Positions 7,524-15,722 of a DNA stretch of 57,534 bases are shown here, one piece after another. This DNA is from Paenibacillus jilunlii. GTDB lineage: Bacteria; Bacillota; Bacilli; Paenibacillales; Paenibacillaceae. Under the pieces are notes generated by a model. It did no database searches. It was given only the letters and a program-made list of their open reading frames with translations, and was not told the DNA's origin. The translations under genes were made by a program, and so were the position numbers. The stretch is from NCBI RefSeq assembly GCF_900102965.1, contig NZ_FNGM01000012.1, forward strand, positions 101,824 through 159,357, written 5' to 3'. Position 1 is the first letter of the stretch, and each line of letters opens with the position of its first letter.

Positions 7524-8933
7524 CTAGTCTAGATCATATATTGAGCCGACCTTCAGGCCGTACAGCTCATTGTAAATTTTCTCGGCAAAAGCATCCGTCA
7601 TTCCGGCGATATAATCAATCACCATATGCTCCCATGTCCAGATCGGCTTGGCCTGCCGCTGATCCTTCTCAAAGCGCTGCAGCCAATCACTGGGAATAAT
7701 GGCCCGCGAGGTTTCCGGGTCCAGAAACGCCTCCCACAAACGGCGCAGAATCCACTCGCTGCGTTTCTGCAGCCGCTGCACCCGCAGATCACGGATCATC
7801 GTGACCCAGGCGAAGCTTTTGAGCACGCTGACCGTCCGCAGCATATCCTCATCCTCCCGGCCGTCTTTAATGAAGGTAACTTTCTTCCAGTTCCCGTCCT
7901 CAAGGACACCAAGGCTGGCCACAAAGGTGCTGACCCAATAAGCCTTAACCTCCCGGCGGGTGCGGGAATAATCGTTCTCGCAGGTAGGCATCTTCTCCAT
8001 CCATACTCGCAGGAAGGAGCTCAGCACCTCTTCAACCTTAATGTGTATGTCGGCTTCCTTCCATCCGGTCCAGAAGGCATCCTCCAGGGTGGTAATCTTC
8101 TCTACGATCAGCCGCTGGATATACGCATCATGCATGAAGTGCTCATGCACCTCGATTTTACCGGCCTTAATGCCATCCTCCAGATCATGCGCGGAATAGG
8201 CGATATCATCACAGAGATCCATCAGTTGGGCTTCCAGCGTTTTCTTCCCATCCGGAATCCCCCACTGGCTGCGGATGTCCGAAATGTAGTTCCATTCGTG
8301 CAGATACATCCCCTTTTTCAATACCGTACCGGGAAACGGATACTTATTAATGCCCAGCAGCACCGCATCCGAGAGGTTCAGCCCGTCGATATTCTCCCGT
8401 TTCTCCAGGAACATGATCAGCCGGAAATTGTGGGCATTGCCTTCAAAATGCTCATACTTCCGCCTCATATTCTCGCGGATCGTCTGCTGCTGGACCGGGC
8501 CTGCACCGGATTTCCGCACCGCCTCCGCCGTCTTCTTCACCACAAGCTGCTCCAAAATGCCGTCCAGCACCTCTTCTCCCTTGTGGCCGAACGGCGGGTG
8601 GCCGAAGTCATGGGCGATGGCAGCACACTCCACCACCTCCGGATCAATGACCAGCCCCGGATTCTCCGCTTGTCCCGTTTCAACCTCCGGGTAGGCGCGC
8701 AGCAGGCTTTTGGCCGCTTCACGGGCAATCTGCGCCACTTCCAATGAATGGGTCAGGCGCGTCCGGTAATAATCGCCGGTGCCTGCGCCGAACACCTGGG
8801 ATTTGCCTTGCAGCCGGCGAAAGGTCGGCGAATGGATCAGACGCGAATAATCGCGTTCATATGCGGCTCTAGAGGTTTCCAGTCGGGTGATCTCCGGATA
8901 TTGCCGGTGTTCTCTTTTTTCAATTAGTGTCAT
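7524..8933 (-). CDS. dgt: dGTP triphosphohydrolase family HD protein
   Basis: A cytosolic metal-dependent phosphohydrolase of 469 residues, predicted to hydrolyse dGTP or other dNTPs to the deoxynucleoside and tripolyphosphate, affecting nucleotide pools. Metal-binding residues of the HD domain are visible: His62 in RLTHSLEV, the His108-Asp109 pair in AAIAHDFGHPPFGHKGE, and a downstream Asp in LCDDIAYSAHDLEDG. The N-terminus RRLQGKSQVF is typical of the family, and the length fits. The ATG is preceded by AGGGG. The gene is a single unit with its own terminator, divergent from the regulator at 9176. Substrate preference within the family cannot be told from the sequence. Confidence 0.92.
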   Translation of the reverse strand: MTLIEKREHRQYPEITRLETSRAAYERDYSRLIHSPTFRRLQGKSQVFGAGTGDYYRTRLTHSLEVAQIAREAAKSLLRAYPEVETGQAENPGLVIDPEVVECAAIAHDFGHPPFGHKGEEVLDGILEQLVVKKTAEAVRKSGAGPVQQQTIRENMRRKYEHFEGNAHNFRLIMFLEKRENIDGLNLSDAVLLGINKYPFPGTVLKKGMYLHEWNYISDIRSQWGIPDGKKTLEAQLMDLCDDIAYSAHDLEDGIKAGKIEVHEHFMHDAYIQRLIVEKITTLEDAFWTGWKEADIHIKVEEVLSSFLRVWMEKMPTCENDYSRTRREVKAYWVSTFVASLGVLEDGNWKKVTFIKDGREDEDMLRTVSVLKSFAWVTMIRDLRVQRLQKRSEWILRRLWEAFLDPETSRAIIPSDWLQRFEKDQRQAKPIWTWEHMVIDYIAGMTDAFAEKIYNELYGLKVGSIYDLD

Positions 8934-9175
8934 ATCCGCTGCCCCTATCCTTGATCTGTATTTAGTACTTCATTATAGTCATTTTCCCCGGAACTTTCAC
9001 TCTAAAACAGAAACAGGACCGCCGCCGGACGGCAAATACGGCGAAACACCGGCCTAAAGCACTCTCCCCCTCCGCCTCCCGAGTTCTTTAATTGCGCAGC
9101 ATCTTAAAATAGGTTAGTCTTGAGCTATCGTAGCGTTTGAGAACTGCCGCAGTTCATTCTTTAGGAGGCTTTACC

Positions 9176-10171
9176 ATGTCCGAGAATACTTCCTATACGA
9201 CCGAAGAAATCGCCCGGTTATTAAAAATATCCAAGCTTAAGGTATATGATCTGATCAAAAAAGGCGAGCTGCCCTCCTACCGGGTCGGCAAGCAGATGCG
9301 TGTGGATCTTTCCGATCTGGAGGCGTACAAGCAGCATTCGCGCAGCGGCATCAACGGGAGTATCGCTCCAGTCTCAGCGCCAGCGGAAACTCCCCTGCTC
9401 ATCTCCCCAGCCGCCCCATCTTTACAGCATACGCAGCAGCAGGTACAACCCGGCAAAGCCGCCACCGATAATGTGGTGATCACCGGTCAGGATATGTCGC
9501 TGGATTTACTGGCTACGCATCTGGAGCGAAGCGAGACTCCCTTCCGTCCGCTGCGGTCGTATGCCGGAAGTCTGGACAGCCTGATCGCGATGTACCACGG
9601 GGAGTCCGACATTGTCAGCACCCATCTGCTGGACGGGGACAGCGGGGAGTACAACCTGCCCTATATCCGCAGGCTGCTGGTTGGCTTTTCTTATATCGTA
9701 GTGCATATGCTGACGCGAAGTGCAGGCTTCTACGTGCAGAAGGGCAATCCGCAGGGAATCCGCAGCTGGTCCGATCTGAAGCGGAGCGGAATCCGGATAA
9801 TCAACCGCGAACGCGGGGCGGGGGCACGGGTGCTGCTCGACGAGCAGTTGCGCCTGCATGGCATTCCTTCCTCACACATCAGCGGGTATGCTGTCGAAGA
9901 GAACAGCCATTTTGCCATAGCCGGCAGGGTGGCCCGGGGTGAAGCCGATGTGGGCATCGGCACAGAAAAAGCCGCCAAGATTATTGACGGCATTGATTTC
10001 ATCCCGCTCATACAGGAACGGTACGATCTGGTGATGCTTAAGAAGCCGGAGCACGAAACGCTGATTAGGACAGTTCTCGATATTTTGCGCTCAGCTGCCT
10101 TTAAGAACGAGCTCAGCTCCATTCACGGCTATGACCTTAGCGAGACCGGCGCGGTCATCTACGAGACCTGA
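9176..10171 (+). CDS. Excisionase-type HTH regulator with periplasmic-binding-like domain
   Basis: A one-component regulator of 331 residues. The N-terminus (about 6-55) is a MerR/excisionase-like winged helix (TTEEIARLLKISKLKVYDLI, then SYRVGKQMRVDLSDLEAY). A Pro/Ala/Gln linker leads to a type-2 periplasmic-binding-like domain at about 100-320 (STHLLDGDSGEYN, INRERGAGARVLLDEQL, GEADVGIGTEKAA). This architecture is known for molybdate- or oxyanion-sensing regulators (COG1910-like). With modAB 2-3 kb away, a role in molybdate control is a reasonable inference. The start at 9176 is set by AGGAGG seven bases upstream; an upstream in-frame start has no such site. No signal peptide precedes the binding domain, so it acts in the cytosol. 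Confidence 0.82.
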   Translation: MSENTSYTTEEIARLLKISKLKVYDLIKKGELPSYRVGKQMRVDLSDLEAYKQHSRSGINGSIAPVSAPAETPLLISPAAPSLQHTQQQVQPGKAATDNVVITGQDMSLDLLATHLERSETPFRPLRSYAGSLDSLIAMYHGESDIVSTHLLDGDSGEYNLPYIRRLLVGFSYIVVHMLTRSAGFYVQKGNPQGIRSWSDLKRSGIRIINRERGAGARVLLDEQLRLHGIPSSHISGYAVEENSHFAIAGRVARGEADVGIGTEKAAKIIDGIDFIPLIQERYDLVMLKKPEHETLIRTVLDILRSAAFKNELSSIHGYDLSETGAVIYET

Positions 10172-10216
10172 GTCTTAACGTGACGCAAGCCCTCTTCCAG
10201 CGCCTTTTTTCCCTGC

Positions 10217-10612
10217 TTATTCGGAATCCCCTTTTTTGGTTTTATAACTGACTTTGAAGCTCCCCCTTGTATCGGCTCCTACGATCTCCAGCTTATAGGA
10301 GCCGGATTGTTGTATCTCCAATTCTTCCTCGCCTTCCTTGTTCGTCTCCAGTTCCTTGAACAGCTTGTGGTCAGGATCATACAGCTTTATCGAAAGCTCG
10401 CCTTTCTCTACCTTGGAGGCATAGCTCAAAAAAAGCGTATCCCCTTCCTTGAGCTTCAGCGTTTTCTTCTCCGTGCCGGACAACAGCCGGTAAGAAGCTT
10501 TGATTTGGTGTGGCGTATCGCTGCCTACATACATCAACTGTTTTTCGCAGCCCGCAAGCAGCAAGGTTCCCATCAGTGCCAGCAAAAGCAGCCTGCGCCC
10601 TTGTGTGTTCAT
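10217..10612 (-). CDS. Small lipoprotein
   Basis: A predicted lipoprotein of 131 residues with a hydrophobic signal sequence and lipobox LLLAGC, Cys22 being the lipidation site. The mature part is charged and beta-rich, with YKLEIVGADTRGSFKVSYK near the end, suggesting a small beta-sandwich. No enzyme motif is seen and I do not recognise a named family. It is the last gene of a four-gene minus-strand unit headed by an ECF sigma factor, following the PLDc_N-like gene after six bases, so it may be part of a cell-envelope response. Confidence 0.7.
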   Translation of the reverse strand: MNTQGRRLLLLALMGTLLLAGCEKQLMYVGSDTPHQIKASYRLLSGTEKKTLKLKEGDTLFLSYASKVEKGELSIKLYDPDHKLFKELETNKEGEEELEIQQSGSYKLEIVGADTRGSFKVSYKTKKGDSE

Positions 10613-10618
10613 TCCCGT

Positions 10619-10999
10619 TCACTCCCCGGTATGTATAATATGTCCGCAGTGCGGGCAGATTTGTGCGTGCACATCAGTTGCAGCCAGACTTTTTTGCCGC
10701 CGGGCATAAAAATACAGCACAACCCCCATAAAATTAGGAATATAGAAGACTGCGGTCAACCACAGCCATGTGTTCATTTTTTTGCGCGAGGAATCCTTAT
10801 AAATGAACACCCCCATAGTCACATACAAGCCAATAAACAGCAGCACTGCCACTACTGTAGTGGTGAACCAGACCGGGTCCTCGCTAAACAAATCGGCCAT
10901 ATCAGGAATGATCCAGGAGCCTATAACAGCCAAAAAAATCAGCATGCCGGATGTAATGATCCAGAATACCAGCAAACCCCAATATTTGAAGTTCCTCAT
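10619..10999 (-). CDS. PLDc_N-type small membrane protein with a CxxC tail
   Basis: A membrane protein of 126 residues with three predicted helices (about 8-28, 43-65 and 76-97). The last carries the pattern of the phospholipase-D N-terminal/PLDc_N family (KKMNTWLWLTAVFYIPNFMG, then LYFYARR). The tail has a single CPHCGHIIH half-zinc-ribbon. The ATG at 10999 is chosen because GGAGGTGG precedes it; a longer form would begin inside that site. It lies within the ECF sigma operon. In B. subtilis, PLDc_N proteins such as YxlE accompany sigma-Y, so a role with the sigma or anti-sigma system is likely but unproven. Confidence 0.75.
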   Translation of the reverse strand: MRNFKYWGLLVFWIITSGMLIFLAVIGSWIIPDMADLFSEDPVWFTTTVVAVLLFIGLYVTMGVFIYKDSSRKKMNTWLWLTAVFYIPNFMGVVLYFYARRQKSLAATDVHAQICPHCGHIIHTGE

Positions 11000-11044
11000 T
11001 TTCTTCCACCTCCGCCCCTTTGCATCCCTCTTTTCCACGCCCCT

Positions 11045-11365
11045 TTAGTTTGGAACACTTCCTGCTTCTCTGCTGGACATATACAGTACTATTACCACGG
11101 CTGCAGCAATCGGCGCTGCCCCAAAAGAGAGCAGGAGCGTTAGTTTCCATAGCAACGGTATCGGGCCGCTCAGCAGACATCCCCACAACAGCAGCAGAGT
11201 CAGCACACCCAGCACACCCAGCACTACAGCGCCTTTACTCATTCCCTCAGTCCTGCGGACCCGCCGCAAGGTTGCCGCACACAGTCCCGCTGGAGCCGGA
11301 AGCTGTCCGCTGTAATACTCCCGCAGCAGCTCCTCCTGCTTCTCTCCCCATTCCTTTTCTCTCAC
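11045..11365 (-). CDS. Small two-helix membrane protein, candidate anti-sigma factor
   Basis: A protein of 106 residues with an acidic/basic cytosolic head (begins REKEWGEKQEELLREYYSG) and two hydrophobic segments (about 45-66 and 74-96). The GTG start at 11365 is favoured: it overlaps the sigma stop as GTGA and has GGGAGGAA just upstream, whereas the longer ATG form lies inside that site. Translational coupling to the sigma gene is typical of anti-sigma factors, but the zinc-binding HxxxCxxC motif of the ZAS class is absent. The assignment is therefore by position only. Confidence 0.65.
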   Translation of the reverse strand: MREKEWGEKQEELLREYYSGQLPAPAGLCAATLRRVRRTEGMSKGAVVLGVLGVLTLLLLWGCLLSGPIPLLWKLTLLLSFGAAPIAAAVVIVLYMSSREAGSVPN

Positions 11366-11931
11366 CGGTATTCCTCCCTCCATGGCTCAACAGCCTTTTG
11401 CAGCAGCTTTTTGCTCTGATTCAGCCTTGATTTCACCGTCCCTACAGGAATACCCAGCATTTCTCCGATTTCTTCATAGCTAAATTCCTCATAATAATAG
11501 AGCACCAGCGGTCCCAAGTACCGCTTCGGCAGCTTGCGAAGTCCCTCTTCCAAGTGGGCATACCGTTCATTCTGCAGAATCTGCTCCTCTGTCAGCGGAC
11601 TCCCGTCTCTGAGCTCAAAAAAGGGAACATGGCTGGATTTATCTTCGGCAAGCCGGGCATAGAGTTTTTTCCATTTCCGGTAGCTGTCCCGGTACATATT
11701 CAAGGTCACCTGAAACAGCCATGCCTTAAAGGACCGCTCCGGATCATACCGCTCCAGCTTTCGGATGACCCGCACCCATACTTCTTGAAATAAATCCTCC
11801 GCTTCCAGGGCATTCAGCGTGAGGTGGCGGCAGAACCGGTACAAGTCATCCTTGTATCTCTCCACCAGGAGTTCAAGCATTTCCCGTCTGCCCGTCCTGT
11901 ATCCTTCGATGAGCTGCTTATCTGTGATCAT
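11362..11931 (-). CDS. ECF-type RNA polymerase sigma factor
   Basis: A sigma-70-family factor of 189 residues containing only regions 2 and 4. Region 2 is at about 20-95 (LVERYKDDLYRFC, EAEDLFQEVWVRV, FKAWLFQVTLNMYRD) and region 4 at about 130-182 (LPKRYLGPLVLYYYEEFSYEEI, VGTVKSRLNQSKKLL). It would direct RNA polymerase to a small set of promoters, probably including its own. It heads a minus-strand unit with three small membrane or lipid-anchored proteins, overlapping the next gene by four bases. The arrangement recalls the sigma-Y operon of B. subtilis. No autoregulatory promoter could be identified with confidence. Confidence 0.92.
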   Translation of the reverse strand: MITDKQLIEGYRTGRREMLELLVERYKDDLYRFCRHLTLNALEAEDLFQEVWVRVIRKLERYDPERSFKAWLFQVTLNMYRDSYRKWKKLYARLAEDKSSHVPFFELRDGSPLTEEQILQNERYAHLEEGLRKLPKRYLGPLVLYYYEEFSYEEIGEMLGIPVGTVKSRLNQSKKLLQKAVEPWREEYR

Positions 11932-12065
11932 GTTCCTCTGCCCGCCCTTTCATACCCTATTACGAAGGTATCAGGATCTTTGTTCGAAAATTCACAAATT
12001 AATTTGAGCTTAAGAGAATTAGAGCTTCCTCCCCATCAGGCGAACTCATCCACAACACTCACAGC

Positions 12066-12105
12066 AAAAAGCAGAACCCTGTGCTAGCACTGTCAGGGTC
12101 CTGCT
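12066..12105 (-). terminator. Terminator of modAB
   Basis: A 12-bp stem with one mismatch (AGCAGGACCCTG/CAGGGTTCTGCT) is followed by TTTTT on the minus strand, about 35 bases after the modB stop. Confidence 0.8.
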
Positions 12106-12141
12106 CTTAGATATAATAGGATATCCCATATTACTCCACAA

Positions 12142-12804
12142 TCAGGAGCGGCGGTTGACGAACATCAGCATGAGTGCGGAGATGGCGATAATTGAACACA
12201 CCCACAGCCAGGCCAGCGTCATATTGCCGCCATCGACGGCCACGTAAATAGCGGTGGGGACGGTCTGCGTCCGGCCAGGGATATTCCCGGCCACCATGAT
12301 GGTGGCCCCGAACTCCCCCAGCCCGCGGGCGAACCCGAGCACGTAACCGGCTGCCAGCGAACGGCCCGCCAGCGGAAGCGTGACAAACGCAAGCACCTGA
12401 AGCTCACTGGCTCCCTGTGCACGTGCTGCATCCTCCAGATCCTTCTCCACGCCTTCAAAGCCTGCCTTCACTGTGCGGTATACAAGAGGGAAAGCGACCA
12501 CAACTGCAGCAATGACTGCCGCCCCCCAGGTAAACAGGATCGTATGCTCCGTAAATTGCTCGTACAGCTTCCCGATCCAGCTCCGCCGGCCCAGAATCAC
12601 CAGCAGCACAAATCCGACCACGGTTGGCGGCAGTACCAGCGGGAGCAGCAGCACCGTTTCAACCAGGCTGTAGCCCGGGAACCTCCGCCCCGCCATTGCC
12701 TTCGCTGCCAGGGTCGCCAGCAGAAAGACAATAATGCTCGTTATGACTGAGATCTTGACCGAAAGCCAGACCGGGGCGAAATAATCGGTCCAATGGATCT
12801 CCAT
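12142..12804 (-). CDS. modB: Molybdate ABC transporter permease
   Basis: The integral membrane subunit of 220 residues of a molybdate importer. It has five or six hydrophobic helices and the binding-protein-dependent permease loop (EKDLEDAARAQGASELQV, then GLGEFGATIMVAGN), which docks the ATPase; GEFGA is typical of ModB/CysT-like permeases. It follows modA by 19 bases and is probably co-transcribed. No modC ATPase gene follows; the next features are a terminator and the sigma operon. The energising subunit must come from elsewhere or be shared. Tungstate transport is an alternative that cannot be excluded. Confidence 0.9.
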   Translation of the reverse strand: MEIHWTDYFAPVWLSVKISVITSIIVFLLATLAAKAMAGRRFPGYSLVETVLLLPLVLPPTVVGFVLLVILGRRSWIGKLYEQFTEHTILFTWGAAVIAAVVVAFPLVYRTVKAGFEGVEKDLEDAARAQGASELQVLAFVTLPLAGRSLAAGYVLGFARGLGEFGATIMVAGNIPGRTQTVPTAIYVAVDGGNMTLAWLWVCSIIAISALMLMFVNRRS

Positions 12805-12823
12805 CCCGGCTCACCCCGTTGAT

Positions 12824-13618
12824 TTATTCAGCAAGCTTAAATCCATAGCCTGTAAAGATATCGCTCGCCGCTTTGGTTTGCACATAGCGGTAAAAGGCTT
12901 TGGCCTCCGCCGTATGCTTGGAATCCTTCACAATGCCGACCGGATAATTGATTGCCTTGTGTACATGGGCACCCACAGCAAGCGCAATCTTCACTTTGCT
13001 GGAAGTGAGGGCATCCGTTTTGTACACGAATCCGGCATCGGCATTCCCTGTTTCTACATAAGAAAGCACCTGGCGCACGTCCTTGGCAAATACCAGCTTG
13101 CTTTGCAGCTTATCCCATACCTTCTTCGCTGTCAATGACTGCTGCGCATATTGGCCGGCCGGAACTGATTCAGGTTGTCCGACAGCCACTTTCTTGAAGC
13201 TGTTATCCGCAAGCTGGGTAATGGCTGTAATCGAAGCCGCCGAGTTCGAAGGAACGACCAGCACCAGCTGATTCTTCAATAGCTCCTTGTTGTCAGAGAT
13301 AAGGCCTCCATCGACTAGAGCTTTCATTTGCTTATCACCTGCTGAGAAGAACAGGTCAGCAGGTGCGCCCTGCTCAATCTGCTTCTGCAGAGTGCCGGAA
13401 GCGCCATAATTAAAGACAAGATCAATATCAGGATGCTGCTTCTCATACAGAACGGCAATCTTGTCAAGACTGTCCTGCAGGCTCGCTGCGGCAGACACAA
13501 TAATCTCAGTCTTGCCGGCCGCCTGCACCTGCTTTTCAGGCATTGCTGAGAAAGCAACTACCGACAGAGCAACTGCCAACAATACAGCCATTACTACCCC
13601 TGCTAATTTCTTGAACAT
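12824..13618 (-). CDS. modA: Molybdate-binding protein
   Basis: The extracellular substrate-binding protein of 264 residues for a molybdate (or tungstate) importer. A signal sequence spans about 1-33, then the ModA fold begins (TEIIVSAAASLQDSLDKI, with the SAAASL oxyanion-contacting loop; FNYGASGTLQKQIEQGAPAD; LVLVVPSN; GNADAGFVYKTDA). No lipobox is seen, unlike many Gram-positive binding proteins. The ATG at 13618 is preferred because GGGAGG lies seven bases upstream. The gene heads modAB. The 120 bases upstream are very AT-rich, with repeated AAACATA/AAACACATA words that might be regulator sites. Confidence 0.92.
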   Translation of the reverse strand: MFKKLAGVVMAVLLAVALSVVAFSAMPEKQVQAAGKTEIIVSAAASLQDSLDKIAVLYEKQHPDIDLVFNYGASGTLQKQIEQGAPADLFFSAGDKQMKALVDGGLISDNKELLKNQLVLVVPSNSAASITAITQLADNSFKKVAVGQPESVPAGQYAQQSLTAKKVWDKLQSKLVFAKDVRQVLSYVETGNADAGFVYKTDALTSSKVKIALAVGAHVHKAINYPVGIVKDSKHTAEAKAFYRYVQTKAASDIFTGYGFKLAE

Positions 13619-13745
13619 TTCCATTCCTCCCATTTATGTATCTTGTATATTTGAGTGATATTCTAGCATATCTTTTTTTGTTTTACTATGTGTTTGATTA
13701 TGTTTGTTTATATTTAGTTATGTATAGTTAATATCAGGAGTAATT

Positions 13746-13794
13746 AAAAAAGGCCCTATTAGGCGTAATGCGAACGCCTAACAGGACTTTTCGG
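13746..13794. terminator. Terminator after the peptide-transporter operon
   Basis: A 12-bp stem with one mismatch (CCTATTAGGCGT/ACGCCTAACAGG) is flanked by an A-run on the left and TTTT on the right. It follows the last permease gene of the oligopeptide transporter and insulates it from modA. Confidence 0.75.
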
Positions 13795-13800
13795 AACACC

Positions 13801-14694
13801 TTAATTCTTCATCCGCGGATCAAGCACATCCCTAAGGCCGTCTCCCATGAGGTTAAAGCCCAGGACAGTCAGCATAATGGAGAGCCCCGGGAACACCACT
13901 GTCCAAGGAGCCTTCTGGATAAACTGCCGTGAATCGGAGAGCATCTTGCCCCATTCCGGGTCTGGCGGCTGGGCGCCAAGGCCAAGGAAGCCAAGGGCTG
14001 CCGCTTCAATTATAGCCGTGGCGATGCCAAGCGTACCCTGCACAATAATCGGCGTCAGGCTGTTCGGCAAGATATGGGTAAGCAGAATCCGGGTGTTGGT
14101 CATCCCGATTGCTCTAGCCGCCGTAATGTACTCCTCCGACTTCAGGGAGAGTACCTTTGCCCGCACAAGCCGGCCGTACGTAGGGATATTAACAATAGCG
14201 ATGGCGTACAGCGCATTCTGCAGGGAGGGCCCCAGAATCGCCACGATAGCAATTGCCAGCAGAATACTCGGAAAAGCAAGCAGAATATCGAACAGCCGTG
14301 AAATCAGCATATCCGTCCATTTGCCGTAGAATCCCGCCAGGATGCCCAGAAATGTACCTGCAATAATAGATCCGATGACGGCAAAGAAACCGACCCACAG
14401 TGAGATGCGCGCTCCATAAATAATACGGGTGAACATATCCCTCCCCAGATCATCCGTGCCGAACCAATGAGCGGCAGACGGCGCTTTCAGCCGGTTGACC
14501 AGCTCCTGCTCCTTGAAGCCATAGGGAGCAATAAGCGGCGCCAGCAGAGCGATCAGCACAAAAAATACAATAATACATAAACCGAGCATAGCCGTCTTGT
14601 TCTTGCGGAAGGCCTTCCACGCATCGCGCCAAGGTCCGTAAACCTTGTCGGCAGCTACACCCGGGGGTGTTACTTTAATTGATGCCTGTCCCAT
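13801..14694 (-). CDS. Peptide/nickel-type ABC transporter permease (DppC-like)
   Basis: A membrane subunit of 297 residues of an Opp/Dpp importer. It has an N-terminal cytosolic segment with an OppC_N-type region (WKAFRKNKTAMLGL), about six membrane helices and the permease coupling motif (EEYITAARAIGMTNTRIL). The GTG nine bases upstream is possible, but the ATG at 14694 has GAGGGG at correct spacing. It follows the DppB-like gene after 12 bases and is the last gene of the operon. The substrate is probably di- or oligopeptide; nickel or other solutes are possible within this family. Confidence 0.88.
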   Translation of the reverse strand: MGQASIKVTPPGVAADKVYGPWRDAWKAFRKNKTAMLGLCIIVFFVLIALLAPLIAPYGFKEQELVNRLKAPSAAHWFGTDDLGRDMFTRIIYGARISLWVGFFAVIGSIIAGTFLGILAGFYGKWTDMLISRLFDILLAFPSILLAIAIVAILGPSLQNALYAIAIVNIPTYGRLVRAKVLSLKSEEYITAARAIGMTNTRILLTHILPNSLTPIIVQGTLGIATAIIEAAALGFLGLGAQPPDPEWGKMLSDSRQFIQKAPWTVVFPGLSIMLTVLGFNLMGDGLRDVLDPRMKN

Positions 14695-14706
14695 AGGTTT
14701 CACCCC

Positions 14707-15711
14707 TCACCTGTAATTGATGCGCGGATCGATAGCGGCATAGAGCAGATCCACAAGCAGATTGATTACAACAAAAATAAAAGCAATGATCAGAATCCCC
14801 GTCTGAATCACCGGGTAGTCCCTGGAACTGATCGCTTCAAATATATATCTTCCCACGCCCGGCCAGGCAAAGATCGTCTCAGTCAGCACCGCTCCGCCGA
14901 GAAGAGCGCCTGTCTGCAAGCCCACTACCGTCAGCACAGGAATCAGCGCGTTCTTGAGCGCATGTTTGTACACGACCAGGAATTGCGGCATGCCTTTGGC
15001 TTTTGCCGTACGGATATAATCGGAATTCATAACTTCCAGCATGCTGGAACGGGTCATCCGGGCGATTATCGCCATCGGGATGGTTCCGAGCGCGATGCTT
15101 GGCAGGATTAAATGCTTAATAACCGTCCACAGCTGTCCCCACTGTCCAGCAATTATCGTATCAATCACATAGAGATTGGTAATGCTCTCTACCGGATTGC
15201 GCTGGTCCATCCTCCCTATGGATGGAAGCCAATGCAGCTTCAGCGAGAATAGCAGCTGCTCCATCAGCCCAAGCCAGAAGATCGGCATGGAGACGCCAAT
15301 AAGCGCAATAATCATCGCGGTATAGTCGAACCATGAATTTTGCCGCCAAGCGCTCAGAATCCCCGCATTGACACCTGCAATCGTTGCAAACAGCATAGCG
15401 GCTGCCGTAAGCTCCAGAGTTGCCGCAAGATAAGGCATTATTTCTTTGGCAATCGGCGTTTTGGTGCGGATGGAGGTTCCCAGATCTCCTTGCAGCAAAT
15501 CCCCCATATAATTGAAATACTGCTGCAGCCAGGGCTTGTCCAGTCCAAGCTGCTCCCGCAGCGCCTGCTTGGATTGCTCTGTAGCTTTTTGGCCCAGAAT
15601 CGTTTCCGCCGGATCACCCGGTATCGCATGAATAATGGAAAAAACGATAATTGTCATCCCGATCAGCACAGGGATCAATACCATGATGCGTTTTAATAGG
15701 TAGGAGTTCAA
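14707..15711 (-). CDS. Peptide/nickel-type ABC transporter permease (DppB-like)
   Basis: A membrane subunit of 334 residues. The N-terminal first helix (KRIMVLIPVLIGMTIIVF), the AIPGDPAE loop and the coupling region (SDYIRTAKAKGMPQFLVVYKHALKNA) are typical of DppB/OppB. The best start is a TTG at 15711, preceded by TAGGTGAG and lying 12 bases after the binding-protein stop. A longer in-frame form would overlap the upstream gene by over 100 bases and adds a non-conserved leader. It pairs with the DppC-like permease. Confidence 0.87.
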   Translation of the reverse strand: MNSYLLKRIMVLIPVLIGMTIIVFSIIHAIPGDPAETILGQKATEQSKQALREQLGLDKPWLQQYFNYMGDLLQGDLGTSIRTKTPIAKEIMPYLAATLELTAAAMLFATIAGVNAGILSAWRQNSWFDYTAMIIALIGVSMPIFWLGLMEQLLFSLKLHWLPSIGRMDQRNPVESITNLYVIDTIIAGQWGQLWTVIKHLILPSIALGTIPMAIIARMTRSSMLEVMNSDYIRTAKAKGMPQFLVVYKHALKNALIPVLTVVGLQTGALLGGAVLTETIFAWPGVGRYIFEAISSRDYPVIQTGILIIAFIFVVINLLVDLLYAAIDPRINYR

Positions 15712-15722
15712 ATTCGGCTCAC

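Noticed and set aside
7626..8747. Plus-strand frame of 373 residues
   Set aside because: It lies antisense to the well-supported HD hydrolase, and has no family features and no ribosome site.
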